Of a DNA stretch of 64,000 nucleotides, positions 1-12,092 are shown piece after piece. The notes below the pieces were generated by a model. That model did not search any database and had not been told where the DNA came from. It saw nothing but the letters and a program-made list of their open reading frames with translations. Within the stretch, counting starts at the first letter, position 1. The number at the start of each line of letters is the position of its first letter. Location of the stretch: positions 188,599,887 to 188,663,886 of the forward strand of contig OV050030.1 in the NCBI GenBank assembly GCA_920105625.2, in the 5' to 3' direction. A program made the position numbers and the translations under genes. Source of the stretch: Clusia tigrina (lineage: Eukaryota; Arthropoda; Insecta; Diptera; Clusiidae).

Positions 1-2
1 TC

Positions 3-488
3 TTAATGGCATACCGATCGGCAACTCACGATACAACATCTACAACACCAGCTAAGGCTATTTTCGGTTGTGACATAAGATTGCCTGCAGATCTGAAATT
101 CGGTGCCTACTTATCTACGGAAGTTTCATGTAGCAGTTATGTAGCTGACAAACGAAGACAGCTGAATGAAATTCATGGAACCATCAGAAAACGCACACAA
201 CTGATGAGTGATAAAATGAAAGCCAGATATGATCTACGAGCAAACTCCAAGGGATTTCAGGAAGGGCAGCTAGTTATGCTTCATAATCCGCAAAGGAAAA
301 AGGGATTATCGCCAAAACTGCAAACACACTGGGAAGGCCCTTATAAGGTGATAAAGCGGCTCAACGATGTAGTATACCGCATCCAGTTGGCGAGAAATGC
401 CAGGAGCAAAATGAAAGTCGTTCATTTAAAGAGGTTATCTCCTTATAAAGGTTGCAGTACTATCCTTGTTCGGGACGAACAAGTTTAA
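3..488 (+). pseudogene. Gypsy pol, C-terminal end of integrase (cut by window edge)
   Basis: The frame is open from the window start and matches the last 160 or so residues of the long pol frame in the right arm (45696-49253). It covers the end of the integrase catalytic core and the C-terminal chromatin/DNA-binding part, with the WEGPYKV motif typical of the GPY/F region of Ty3/Gypsy integrases. It differs from the right-arm copy just before the 3' LTR: here the frame stops at 486-488 (DEQV), whereas the right copy runs seven residues further to a TGA that is the first codon of the LTR. The cause is a small substitution plus one-base indel in an A-rich run. The rest of the element lies off-window. 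Confidence 0.9.
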
Positions 489-499
489 GCGGAGGGCAG

Positions 500-1149
500 T
501 GAAACGTGATAGCTCAGTGAAACGGGATTGCATACTTTTAGGATCCCATCTGAGTTGGAGAATGAGTGCCCCCTGTGAGTCAATATGCGAACTATTCGAA
601 TAAAAGCTTATTCAAGAACCATCCGTCGGTAATATCAAAAAGAATATTCTCGACTTCTGTCGAAGTGGATAGAAGCTTCTAGAAAATACGAGAATAGCGT
701 AGAATTTTCGACTCCAACCATTCGAAAACTATAAAAGCGACAAGACTGTTCAAAGTCGAATACAGTAGATCAGAGATCGTAAAAGTGTATACATCAGGCA
801 TTTTAATCTAAGCAGCAGTATTTGTAATTTTGCAAAGTGATGAAATTCATTATTAAATAAAGTGATGAAATTACTTATTAAATAAAGTGACTAATGGTTT
901 GTGAAATAAAGTGCAAATAATAACTAAGTAAACTTTAAGCCTAATATTAAATGTGTAAATAACAATAATTAAATAAAGCTAATTATTTTAATTTAACCAG
1001 CGATTGTTTGATTACTACACAATCCAGCGGTACGAGTCCGAGTACAGATAGTTAGAGAAATTGTCAGGAGGGCAATTTTGTAACAGAGTAAATTGTCCGG
1101 AGGGCAATTTTGTAACAGAGTAAATTGTCAAGAGGGCAATTTCGTAACA
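500..1149 (+). repeat. Gypsy 3' LTR (left-arm copy)
   Basis: 650 bp beginning TGAAACG and ending GTAACA (TG...CA). A purine-rich tract (GCGGAGGGCAG) lies just upstream at 489-499, as expected for plus-strand priming. The outer flank begins GTAT, the complement of the ATAC target duplication seen around the right-arm element. The U5 end holds three 32-bp tandem units (about 1061-1149), each with a small inverted repeat. Near-identical to 45049-45698. Confidence 0.93.
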
Positions 1150-2160
1150 GTATGTTAACTTAGTTGATTTAGGTGTAGTAATAGGTACAATTAATTAGGT
1201 GCCTCGGGAGAGCTTGTAACTCCTAGAGAACGCGGCTCCAGGTAGGGGATAGAGGAAAACCTCTCATATATTGGAGGTAGGAGCTGTATTAACTACCTCC
1301 CGCGGAGCAGTAGTATTCATACCTTCAAACCTTTACTATCAAATATGTTAAACTACTTTTGTGCCGTAGAGCTTTTTTTTATAAATACCATAATGGCCGT
1401 AGCAGGTACGGATATGCACATATGGAAATGTGAAGTATAACTACAGTACCAAGTTAAATATATTCATTACTCGAAATCTCTACAAAATATATCAACAAAT
1501 GTGTCTATAGCATTATAGAATTCAACTATGAAACTCAGACATGAAGAAAAAATTGTATTGATCACATATCGCCATGGTTTAACTCTCACGTACATTTAAT
1601 TTGTATGAGCGTGGTTTTATAAACTATAAAGGTAAAGGGTATTTCGTAGTCGGTCTAAATTTAGACTTATTTACTCGTTTTTTACTATTTTTTTTTGTTA
1701 GCTTTGTTTTTATTATTAATTATGCAATTTATAATATATATAAGGAGGTATAAATCGATAATAAATGCAGTAATTCTGAAATCACCAGAAGATTCATAAA
1801 TCGTTTATTTTCTAAACCGTTCTTATTTCAGCCAGTTGTTACCAGTTAAGGTGATGGTAAGAACGAAATCCACGCCAGTTACTACCAGTTAAGGTGCTAG
1901 TAGGAACTAAATCCAAGACATCCAAACTTCAATCGGTTCAAGTGCTAATTGAAGATCTTGGGCTTTAACAAAGTGCAACCAAACTCAATTGCACTAACAT
2001 TTTGGTGTCCCCGACGTGATCCAACAAGGATCACGAACAAGAAGCAACCGTCAGGACAACAGAAGCAATCTACGGCCAACAGAAGCAGCTGTCAGGGCAA
2101 CAGAAGCAGCCTACAGCCAACAGAAGCAGCCATCAGGACAACAGAAGCAATCTGTGGCAA
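1150..2160. other. AT-rich flank, probable BEL 5' LTR and leader
   Basis: No credible gene. A run ending ...CACTAACA at 1999, followed within a few bases by TGGTGTCCCCGACGTGAT (2003-2020), looks like an LTR 3' end next to a primer-binding site. I could not find the LTR start or a matching 3' LTR. From 2035 to 2160 the leader carries about six imperfect 18-19 bp units built on ACAGAAGCAGC; the 71-codon frame at 1949-2164 is simply this repeat translated. Poly-T (1373-1380) and AT-rich tracts fill the remainder. Confidence 0.45.
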
Positions 2161-3650
2161 ATGACAAAGATGACTTCCTTTGAACAAATGATAGAGCTCC
2201 AAAATCTGACTGGCAGCGAAATACAACCTCTCATCAGGAACTACACAAAAGATTCAGTCAATCGCAAACAGATATTATCTTACTTTGATGAACGCATTTG
2301 ACGCTTAGACGAAGCCTGAGCACGATGTGAAGAACAACAATTGCTCAAATGACCATGAGTCCAGTTCAGTTGGCAAAAATCACAATTCCAAAATTCAGCG
2401 GTGATTATCTGCAATGGACACAGTTAAACGATTTCTTCTCAGAAGTTATCCATAAGCGGCAGATACCATGATCGCAAAAAATATGGTACTTCAAGACAAG
2501 TGTCACCGGCGAAGAAGATAATCTTATTCGGCACCTTTCACTGAGTAATGAAAACTATGCTACAGCATGGAAATGACTGCAAGACCGATAGAATAACAAA
2601 AAAAATTATTCAAAAATTGTTGAATCAAGCTGGAATGCCGAACAACTCTTCAGCGGCAGATGTGAGGTCCTTACACGATACTACACTTGAAGGACTTCTG
2701 GCTCTAAGCAACCTAGCAATTGAGACAAATTCATGGGGGCCATTGTGGCTTCATATTTTATTGGCGAAGCTTGACAAACAAACCCGATTGTTATATGAAC
2801 AGTCACTGGAAAATCCAAGAGAAATTCAACAAGTAATTCTCTTCCTGGAATTCCCGGAAAATATATTCCAATCATTGGGGGCAGTGGGCAACAAATCAAG
2901 CTCAATTAGGACTGTAGCATCGGCTGTAGCCCAACCACAATCAAACAATTGTATTCTCTGCAACAAGAATTCACACTCGTTATATCAATGCAAGTCCTTT
3001 CTGCAATATAATATTCAAGATCGCATAGGGACTGTGCAAAAACTCAAACGATGCATGAACTGTCTTCGGTCTGGACATATGGCTCAAGAATGCAGAAGTC
3101 GCCATTGCATCGTATGCAACAAAAAACACAACGAGAAGAAAGAATCAACTGCAGTCAATCCACCACGCCACAAGGAGCTACAAAACTGCCTTACATGACA
3201 GCAACCACATAAAATCGAACAGACCAAGCTTCACTAGGCACAACGTCAAACAATGGTTATGTGTTGCTTGGTACAGTAAACATCAAAATAGCAGCCACAA
3301 ATGGACATACCATCGAATACAGAACAATTCTCGATTCAGGTTCACAAGTAAACCTATTAACTGAAAAATTGGTCAAAAGGCTGAAATTGCAACAGAAACC
3401 AAATCCCATCTGGACGGAAGGAGTGTCAAGTGGAAAAAGAAGTTCACTACACAGTGCCAACACAGTAATCCAATTACGAATAAATGATTTCAGCATGACA
3501 CTAAAGGCATTTGTGGTTCCTACAATGATCTCAGCTCAACCCAGCAGAATTTTGGATATGTCAAAATAGCCCATTCCACAAAATATACAGTTGGCAGATG
3601 CAAAATTTAACATACAAGAAGAAATTGATCTACTGATTGGTGCTGAATGT
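2161..3650 (+). pseudogene. BEL/Pao gag and protease, degenerate
   Basis: An ATG at 2161 (MTKMTSFEQM) opens a BEL-type Gag that is soon broken by stops. Further on, the stretch reading KITIPKFSGDYLQW (about 2382) is the hallmark of the BEL/Pao Gag (DUF1759). The longest open piece (2548-3198) includes two cysteine knuckle-like segments (CILCNKNSHSLYQC; CMNCLRSGHMAQEC). A retropepsin-like active site DSGSQVNLL lies at about 3329. Several in-frame stops and frame changes make it non-functional. The frame is followed at 3684 by an RTE insertion. BEL family assignment is firm, exact domain limits are not. Confidence 0.85.
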
Positions 3651-3673
3651 TACCATTCCCTCCTGTCCATTGG

Positions 3674-6113
3674 TCAAATCAAACTCATCATCATCATAAT
3701 TGGCGTACAACCATTTCTGATCATTGCCGAGTTATTAGCCTTCGCCAGTCGTCCCTGCTTCGCGCACGCTGGCGCCAATTGGAAACACCCAGTGCAGACA
3801 GGTCCTCTTGAACTTTGTCCTTCCAACCTGTTGGCAAGAGTGATTCTTCGCTTGATCTCCTTGCTGACATCGTTCGTGGTGTTGATGCTGGTTCCCAAAT
3901 AAACGAAGTCCTTCACAACTTCAAAGTTGTAGTCGCCAACAGTGACGTGGTGTCCACGACGCTGAGACTCTTTGTGTGTTGACACCAAGTATTTCGTTTT
4001 GCCCTCGTTTTCCGCTAAAACCCCCACGCCTCGCTGCTCTCTCCAAGCCGGAAAATGCAGCACTCACGGCGCGGCTGTTATGGCCAATGATGTCAACATC
4101 ATCAGCGTACGGCAGTAACATGACACTTGTGGAAGATAGTGCCGGTGCAATTTAGATCTGCTGCGCGTACGATTTTTTCTAACATTAGATTGAAGAAAAC
4201 ACACGATAAGGAGTCACCTTGTCTGAATCCTCGCTCAGTAACACACGGCTCGGACAAGTCATTACCTATTGTAACTGAGCCAGAGGTGGTGCTTAGCGTC
4301 ATTTTGCACAGCTGAATTAGCTTAGCAGGGACGCCAAATACAGACATAGCGGCGTACAGTTGACTCCTTACGGTGCTGTCGAATGCGGCTTTGAAATCGA
4401 CGAAAATGTGGTGTATGTCGATCTGCTTCTCTAGGGTTTTCTCCAGGATTTGGCGTAGTGTGAACATTTGGTCTATGGTGCCTTTATCCGGTTTGAAGCC
4501 ACACTGATAAGGTCCAATCAGTTCATTGGCGATGGGCTTCAGCCTTTCACAGAGTACGCTCGACAGGACCTTATATGCGATGTTCAGAAGGCTGATCCCG
4601 CGGTAGTTAGCACAGATTGCTGGATCACCCTTCTTGTGGATTGGGCAGAGGACACTTAAGTTCCAGTTGCTGGGTATGCATTCCTCGGACCATATTTTGC
4701 AGATAAGCTGGTGCATGCGTTTCGTGAGCTCATCGCCACCAACCTTGAATAGCTCCGCTGGTATAGCATCAGCTCCGGCGGCTTTGTTGTTTTTGAGCCG
4801 CCTAATAGCTAGCAAGACCTCGTCATAGTCGGGGGGCGCTACTGCATGTTCGTCGTCAGCAACTGTGGGGTCGGGTTCATCTTCATTGTTATCATTAGCG
4901 CTGTCTCCATTCAGCAGCTTCGAGAAGTGTTTCCTCCATAACGTGAGTACGCTCTGGACATCCGTCACCAAATTCCCGTTTTCGTCTTTGCAGGAATTGG
5001 AATTGGCTCCGGTCCTAAAACCTTCCGTTTGGCGCCTCACACGTTCGTTGAATTTTCGAGCCATATTGCTGCTGCCAAACATCTCGATTTCCTCGCATTC
5101 TCTCTTTTCGGCTTCTCGTTTCTTGCGCCTAAAGAGACGCTTCTCTTCCCTTCTCTTTTCTCGATATCGCTCCTTAGCAGCTCGCGTTGCAGCCGATCGC
5201 AGGGTGAGTTTGTATGCTGCGTCTTTCTCTGCAGCGGCGTTGCGACACTCTTCGTTATACCAGCTGTCTTTCTTTGGGCGGTGATAGCCACCTGTTCAGC
5301 GACCGTGCGCATGGAGTGGGAAATAAGCGGCCACTGCGCGCAAATATTGAGATCATGGGGAGAATCCGTCAGCATATTCGAGAGCCGAGAAGCAAATGCG
5401 GTAGCTGTCTGTTGCGATTGTAGCTTTCCGACGTCAAACTTCCTCTGCGAATTAGAGCGAACGTTTTTTGCCGCACTGAGGCGAATGCGAACCTTAGCTA
5501 CAACAAGGTAGTGGTCCGAGTCAATGTTGGCACCTCGAATTGTACGTACGTCTAACACGCTGGATGCATGCCTGGCGTCGATCACAACGTGATCAATTTG
5601 GTTCCCAGTTTTATGATCAGGGGAGAGCCAGGTAGCTTTGTGAATATCGGGATGTTGGAATCTAGTAAAACTAACTACCATGTTCCGCGCTGCGGCGAAG
5701 TCGATCAGCCTCAAACCGTTTTCTGATGACTGCTCGTGGAGGCTGAACTTACCGACGGTTGGTTCAAAAATGCTCTCTTTGCCCACCTTGGCGATGAAGT
5801 CACCTAGCACAATTTTTACATCGTGGCGGGGGCGTCGATCGAAGGTTTTTTCTAGTTGCTCGTAGAAGGCATCCTTGGTGTTTTCGTCTTTCTCATCCGT
5901 CGGAGCATGTGCGCAGATTAGGCTGATGTTAAAGTATTTCGCCTTAATACGGAGTGTGGCAAGCCTGTCGTCGACTGGGGTAAATCCCAGGACTTCATCT
6001 CGCAGTCGTTTGCTTACCACAAAACCTACACCGAGTCTGCGCTTCGTCGCATGGCAGCTGTAGTAGATGTCACATGTAGCTTTTTTTGAGCGTCCATGTC
6101 CCGTCCATCGCAT
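3674..6113 (-). pseudogene. RTE endonuclease-reverse transcriptase, frameshifted
   Basis: The 358-residue frame at 5037-6113 is an apurinic-type endonuclease lacking its N-terminus; it keeps LGDFIAKVG, the NQIDHVVID segment and the terminal SDHYLV motif. The next frame (4102-5082) holds RT motifs: KNNKAAGADAIPAEL, YRGISLL, VDFKAAFDS, GFRQGDSLSC. The catalytic LLPYADDVDII box falls in another frame (3921-4121), and the C-terminal YLGTSI/RRITLANR tail in a third (3674-4063). At least three frame changes therefore break it. The same breaks occur in the right arm, so they predate the duplication. Confidence 0.85.
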
Positions 6114-6159
6114 TTCCTGGAGTGCAGCAGGAAACCCTAACGTGAACCTGTCCCCCTTG
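3684..6159 (-). mobile_element. RTE-clade non-LTR retrotransposon, 5'-truncated, inserted in BEL
   Basis: Flanked by a 10-bp direct repeat TCAAATCAAA at 3674-3683 and 6160-6169, read as the target-site duplication. Inside, on the minus strand, are an endonuclease then a reverse transcriptase of the RTE type. The 3' end carries short ATG/TGA trinucleotide repeats instead of poly(A), which is characteristic of RTE. The start of the endonuclease is absent, so the copy is 5'-truncated (2.48 kb). The right-arm twin is 40039-42515. Confidence 0.88.
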
Positions 6160-8575
6160 TCAAATCAAAGTGGCAGAGAATAAATCAAACTGGCGGTAAG
6201 ATGAAACTTTGAAAATGGTGTGATAATCACGCACAACTACTTCAAGGAATACCTATTGATAATCAGGAAGTAGATCTAGATTTCGTCAATGACTCCATCA
6301 TCAGGATACTTTGGGTCACTTGGCTTCCGAAATCGGATTAGTTTAGCATAAGGACGAGCGACTCTTCAACCACAAAAAAGACGAAGCGGTCGGTAACAGC
6401 CGATATAGCACACATTTTTGATCCACTGCGATTAATGGCTCTAGTGGTTGTAAAGGCAAAGATTTTTGTTCACAGGTTGTGGCAACTCAAATTCCAATTG
6501 AAATATACTCGTACACCTCACAAACCACAAACAACCTATATCTTCTCAGTTACATCTGTTCACTGATGCCTCACAACGTGCATATGGAGCAGCGGTGTAC
6601 GGTAGATCTCTAATAAATGATGGAACACTAACAATTCATTTCTTATATTCAAAGTTACGCGTCGCACCACTGAACGCTCAAACCGTTCCTCTACTGGAGC
6701 TGAGCGCTGCCATATCAAGGGTAAAGAAGGAGATGTCACTTGAAGACCACACTATTTTCTTGTGGACTGATTCTGAAATTGTCCTACACTGGATAAATTC
6801 AGAACCATCATCGTTTCAAACATTTGTGTCCAACCGCATTAGCCACATTCAAGAGCTCACGTTAGTGGAACAATGGCGACATGTTGGTTCTAAAAATAAC
6901 CCTGCAGATTTGCTGTCCAGACGAGTTGAGCCAAATGATATAAAACGTTTTATGGTCCTCTGTTTCTTCAGGCAAAGGAAGATTCATGGCCCAAATCATT
7001 CTGCAAGGAACTCACCATATCAGATAAAACCGAGTTGAAAAGAAAGTTGAATGTCCTTACTGCATCAATCAACGAGGACTTAAGTGAAATGATTTACAAC
7101 ATAAATCATCGTAACTCATTTCCAACATTAAAAGAGTATTTGGATATGAACTGCGATTCATCAGACATGTGCATCGGAGCCACAGAGCAATTAGGGTCAC
7201 ATTGTTACCCGAAGAACTTAATGAAGCACTTATAGTCATAATCAAAACAGTTCAACTTAGCGACTTAAGCGACGAAAGACAACAATTGTCAAGAGGACAA
7301 GAAGTCAAGAAGACAAGTGTGCTACACGGACTATCAGTATTTCTCGACGACCAAGGCATCATCAGAGTGGGAGGACGACTCATTGAATCAAACCTACAGT
7401 ATGATGTTAAGCATCCAATAGTATTATCATATAATGATCCAATTACAAAACTAATAATGCAGGACTTGCACTTCAAGAGTCTACACAGTCAACTACAAGA
7501 ACTTCTTACTCAAACAAGACATCGATTCTGGTCCATATAAGGAAAAATTATGGACAGATCTATAGTTCAATACTGTGTCCGTTGCATGCGTGCCCGCCCT
7601 CATACATTCAATCAAATAATGGGTAATATCCCACATGACAGAGTGCATCCAGAGCGTCCTTTCTTCAATTCAGGTGTCGATTTTTGCGGTCCAATTTCGA
7701 TACACTACAAAATCATAGGAAAACGGCCATGCAATGCTTATATTGCCGTATTCTGCTGCTTCAGCACAAAGGCTGAGCTTTCCACAGATGCATTCATTGG
7801 CGCACTTTGTCGGAGCCAAGAACCAACTAGAAGAGCTGAAAGACACCATCCACAATAGCACTGCACAACACAAAATCATCCGGTCATGTACAGATTTCGG
7901 TACTACCTTCCATTTTATACCACCAAGATCACCACACTTCCGAGGACTGTGGGAAGCAGCTGTTAAATCTGCAAAACATCTTTTGGTGAGGAGCGTCGCT
8001 ACCTGCTCCCTCACCTATGAAGAACTGTAGACAGTAGTAATCCAAATCAAAGCAATATTGAACCAGACCTCTAACGCCTCTATCACCTAACCCAATTGAT
8101 CTCACAGCCCTGACACCAGGACATTTTCTTATAGGCGAGCCATTAACAGCGCTTCCCAGTGGTAACCAGTGCACAGCAAAACCATCAAATCTAACACAAT
8201 GGAAACTGGTAACCCATTTGCAGAAGGAATTTTGGACCCGACGGTCAAGAGAGTATCTGAATGAACTCTAGTATCGCAATAAGTGGAAGTATCAACCTGA
8301 CAATGCAAACAATGGTGTTAATGAAAGAAGATCACACCGCTCCTCTGCAATGGCCTATGGAGCGAATCGCCAACACATACCCTGGTACTGATGGAAAAAT
8401 TAGAGTAGTCGATGTCGAAACCAAAAATGGCATGCTTAAGCGCCCCATTCACCGTTTGGCCCTCCTACTGGCCGAGGAACAAGAAGATAGCATCATTAGC
8501 GAGGCACCACATAAAAAAGGAAGAACTTCATCACTTAACCTGTCAACCATCTTAATAATTAATGTTCACCAATAA
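6160..8575 (+). pseudogene. BEL/Pao pol remnant: RT end, RNase H, integrase, DUF5641
   Basis: After the RTE the BEL element resumes. Only the end of the RT region is left (about 6360-6480, HIFDPLRLMA...VKAKIF); the palm domain with its YVDD box is missing. RNase H begins at about 6547 with LHLFTDAS and continues through FLWTDSEIVLHWI (6595-7038). The integrase zinc region (RHRFWS, YCVRCMRAR) spans about 7440-7600, and catalytic-core pieces follow: GVDFCGPI, then CTDFGTTF and GLWEAAVKSAK in other frames. A DUF5641-type tail (WPMERI, IRVVDV) ends at 8575. Many stops and frame changes; the copy is dead. Confidence 0.85.
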
Positions 8576-8699
8576 GCCAGAAAAAGTTCCCTAACAAACC
8601 AGGATTCTATATTGAAGGATTTGGTAATGTTAATGGAGAATGGTCAATCATAATTTATTATGACCTGTTACTCATACAAAGGGAGATTGAAGTTGTTCG

Positions 8700-10170
8700 A
8701 AACAGCACCGTAACTTTTCAATTTTTATGTCCTCTACTTCAACAGCAAACAATGTGGCTGCAACTTGCGAAACATTTCATCAATACAAACATTGAATTGC
8801 AAACTGATGAAAATATGATTACGAAACGGCGCAAAGCCAGAGGTACAATAGACATAGTTGGAAACTTGGCTAACAAGCTTTTTGGCGTCCTCGACTCGAA
8901 GTATGCTGAAAACATGTCTAAAACGATCAATCAGATCAATGGCCATGAAGAAATTTTGTTAAAGATGATTTAAAACCAGACATCAGTCATGATCGATTCG
9001 GCATTAAATATAGTCAGCAAGGAGACAGAAGCCATTGTTCTAAAAATAAACAAATTTCAGGAAGAGGCATACAACATATCAAGGAGTTTCAACGACATTG
9101 AAAAACGCGTTAACCTGTTGGAAATCTACACGTCAATAGTAACTCAACTATCATTAATGGCATCGAATGTATTAAAAGTTGAAGCTGCTATATTTGATCA
9201 GATACTCGCAATGGTAGAAGCAGCACATTTCTAATAACACCACAACAGCTTCAAGAATAAAGAATGAAGATAATGGAGTATTTTCCGCACAACCCAAGGC
9301 TACCTTTTAATCAGGACGATGTCATCCACTTATATGGAATAATGTCTTCTCAAAGAACCATTACGCAACACCATATTATATTTCGACAAAATTTGCCACT
9401 GACCGATAATGAGCGATTTGACTTTTTCAGTATCGTACCGAGTCCTGTCATAATCAATGACACAATGCTAAAATTACGACCGGAAACATTTCTACTAGCT
9501 GTCACACCTCACAGATACCAATATTTTGCACTAACGGATACTGCAGTAAAGGCCTGTGTGACCATCAAACACACTACAAACCAGCTTCTGTGCTCAGATA
9601 AATCATTAAAATACCATCAAGGTGCACTAGCATATTCCTGCGAATATACTCAAAAATAAGACCAACTCAACGTGCATACTGGAAGAAATCAAAACCGAGA
9701 TTACTTGGCATCCACTACATCATACAAATCAATGGATTGTTGGATCAAAAATTGCAACACAAATTACTGCAGATTGCAATAGCGTCACGGAATTATTAGA
9801 ACTACAAGGATCAAGTTTGCTGACACTTCACGATGATTGCATACTCAAACACCATACTGCAACCATTCAAACTCATCAATCAGTTACAGACACTCTGTAT
9901 TCATCTCATATTGCAATTGGCGACCTGTCGATTAGCAACAGCTCCAAGGAACGAATCATTTATAACCGCTCAGCTTTAGAACTGAATAATGAATTGCAAC
10001 AACTAAAGGAGCTACACGAAAACATACGGACGAACAAAATCATTGAATTGCCTCAAAAGATTCAAACCACAAATATTCATCATTATCTAACTAGTTACTC
10101 GGCTCTACTGCTAATTATTGGCACAATTATCTGCTGTTTGTGGAACGTGAGATACAAGAAACATACATAG
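8700..10170 (+). pseudogene. BEL/roo-type env-like third ORF, degenerate
   Basis: Downstream of integrase, a series of frames resembles the envelope-like protein of roo/BEL elements. A basic segment KRRKARG precedes an apolar stretch and LFGVLDSKYA (8752-8973). A helical, coiled-coil-like part follows (8989-9234), then a hydrophilic part (9264-9659). The final frame (9817-10170) has a hydrophobic membrane-like segment at 10096-10149 and a short basic tail. Stops separate all four pieces. The left copy has a 3-base deletion near 9408 relative to the right. Such env-like proteins occur in some insect BEL elements; whether this one was ever functional is unknown. No 3' LTR was recognised in the following 300 bases. 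Confidence 0.7.
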
Positions 10171-10489
10171 ATATTACAGTGGAACAACCCACCGTATCCA
10201 GCTCCAAGGTTTGCTATCGACCCTCAATTACTTGGACACTCTTCAATAAATGATATAAATTAAATCAAACCATTATTTCATTTAGTCTGTGCTTTAAATT
10301 ATCTTCGCATACAATTTTGCAATTTAATAACTCAAATTAAACTCAAATTCTAAATCAAGTTTTGCTGTCCAACAGAGAAAATGCAGCATATCGTATGTTT
10401 TGAATTCAATAATTCAAAGGCTGGCACGATGTTCAGATTTACAATCTGACAAACATAAATATTTCACTACTTGTTTTGTGGAAAAGAAG

Positions 10490-11131
10490 AGTAAAGTAAT
10501 GCAAATGGCAAATCTGGGCCAGATGCTTTAAATGCTTTGAAGGTATGGATAGCCCATTGCAATTTTGGCTTTTGACTATGTCTGAGTTGACTTCTACTAC
10601 ATTCCCACTGGGTTTCGTTCTCCGCGGAATGGTGCTTGAGCAACCAGGAAAGTGAGTCTCCAGAAGAAGCTCTAGAGTCTCATTACTATTTTAAGTCCAA
10701 GATCCATCCTCCCGCCTCAGGTAACCAGGTACCATCGGAGCAGTTGATAGGATCTTCCTCAACCTGGACGCCTCAGAGATATCTTCCACGTCACCGCAAA
10801 AGTTTCTCCACGATTCTCTTTGTGCCTTCCTAAGCTTACTTTTGAAGCCTTTTGAGTCCCCTAATTTCCTCCCCCACCTAATCTGTTGCCCCCTAGGTCT
10901 ACTGAGGGGGCAAGAGACCAATAGAGCCTTATTAAGAGCAACCGTTAGAACCTCCACAGACCTATCAATTTCGGCATACGTGCTTGTGCTTATGGGGTTC
11001 TGAGATAGTAGTCTAGCTACAGTCACCTTGTAGAGGTCCCAGTTTGGTTTCCTGAGTAGTATAGAAAGGTCTGTTTTGGACCATTTTGCTCCATTCCTGC
11101 TCCATTTGCAAATTTTCTTGTTGATTTGCAT
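10490..11131 (-). pseudogene. Jockey-like non-LTR ORF2 fragment
   Basis: The minus-strand frame 10691-11131 (146 residues) contains RKPNWDLYKV, LSRPRGQQIRW and the well-conserved linker AQRESWRNFC...EASRLRKIL that sits between endonuclease and RT in Jockey-type ORF2. A further frame below 10640 continues with AIHTFKAFKASGPD, the start of the RT domain. Neither endonuclease core nor RT catalytic box is present. The same fragment lies at 35064-35705 in the right arm. Confidence 0.75.
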
Positions 11132-11239
11132 GGGGATTCCGGAGTAAAAGTGTAGAAATGAGCAAAAAGAATGTATGGGAATGTAAGAATTGAAAATATA
11201 TTTTGACCTCTATGGAAAATCGGGGTAATAAGTTGTAAA

Positions 11240-12055
11240 ATGTTTAGAATTTTTAAAGATTTTAGAGTGTGTGCCATATTATTATTGAAATATTTTAATG
11301 TGATAAGAGTTGAAGCTGACCGCCAACATATTCTTAAACAAATTTTTGTGCTGGTGCGGTCATATGAGAACAAGAGACTGTATATGTGTTCTAATGCAAA
11401 TTTTTGTTAGTTGATAAGTATGTGAAAGTGTTATTGAAAAAATATAGTTTCACAACATTATGCAATTCATAAATCAAATAAATAAATGGTATTGAATACA
11501 CTTATTTGAATAATAACAATACTTATAACAACAACACTACAACTGATAGTATAAACAATTAGAAATATAAATAATTATTATATACATATAATAAAATATC
11601 AATGTGTTTTGGATTCAAACATTAAAGCAAGTCGATAAATTTTGTATTTGTGAGGGTGCATGGCCGCATTTTAATATTGCACAAATTGTTGTAGTAGACA
11701 ATTTGTTAGAAGTGTTTGTCACACCAGAAGATGGATATAAATGATTATTATTATCTATACGAAGACGTGAAACACATCCATATACTCGTACAATACCCTT
11801 TGAATTAACATTTTCAACACGACAACATGTTCGATTTGAAGTGAAGGGCGGGACAATAACCATTATAGGTATCTCCTATAGTAGTGGTAGCAGAACAAAA
11901 AACACCAAAAAATTTCCAACTTCATGTCCATTTAGCGATAAGGACGATTTATATACTGAAAAGTATTATAATCATCATAGCATTCATGAAGATTTAAATC
12001 TTTTAAAACTCTTCCAAGAGAATAGTTTGCACCCCACTGCAAGAACAACAAAACC

Positions 12056-12092
<37 letters not shown>

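Noticed and set aside
1949..2164. 71-codon Gln/Ser/Asn-rich frame
   Set aside because: Translation of the BEL leader repeats; it ends just where the gag ATG begins.
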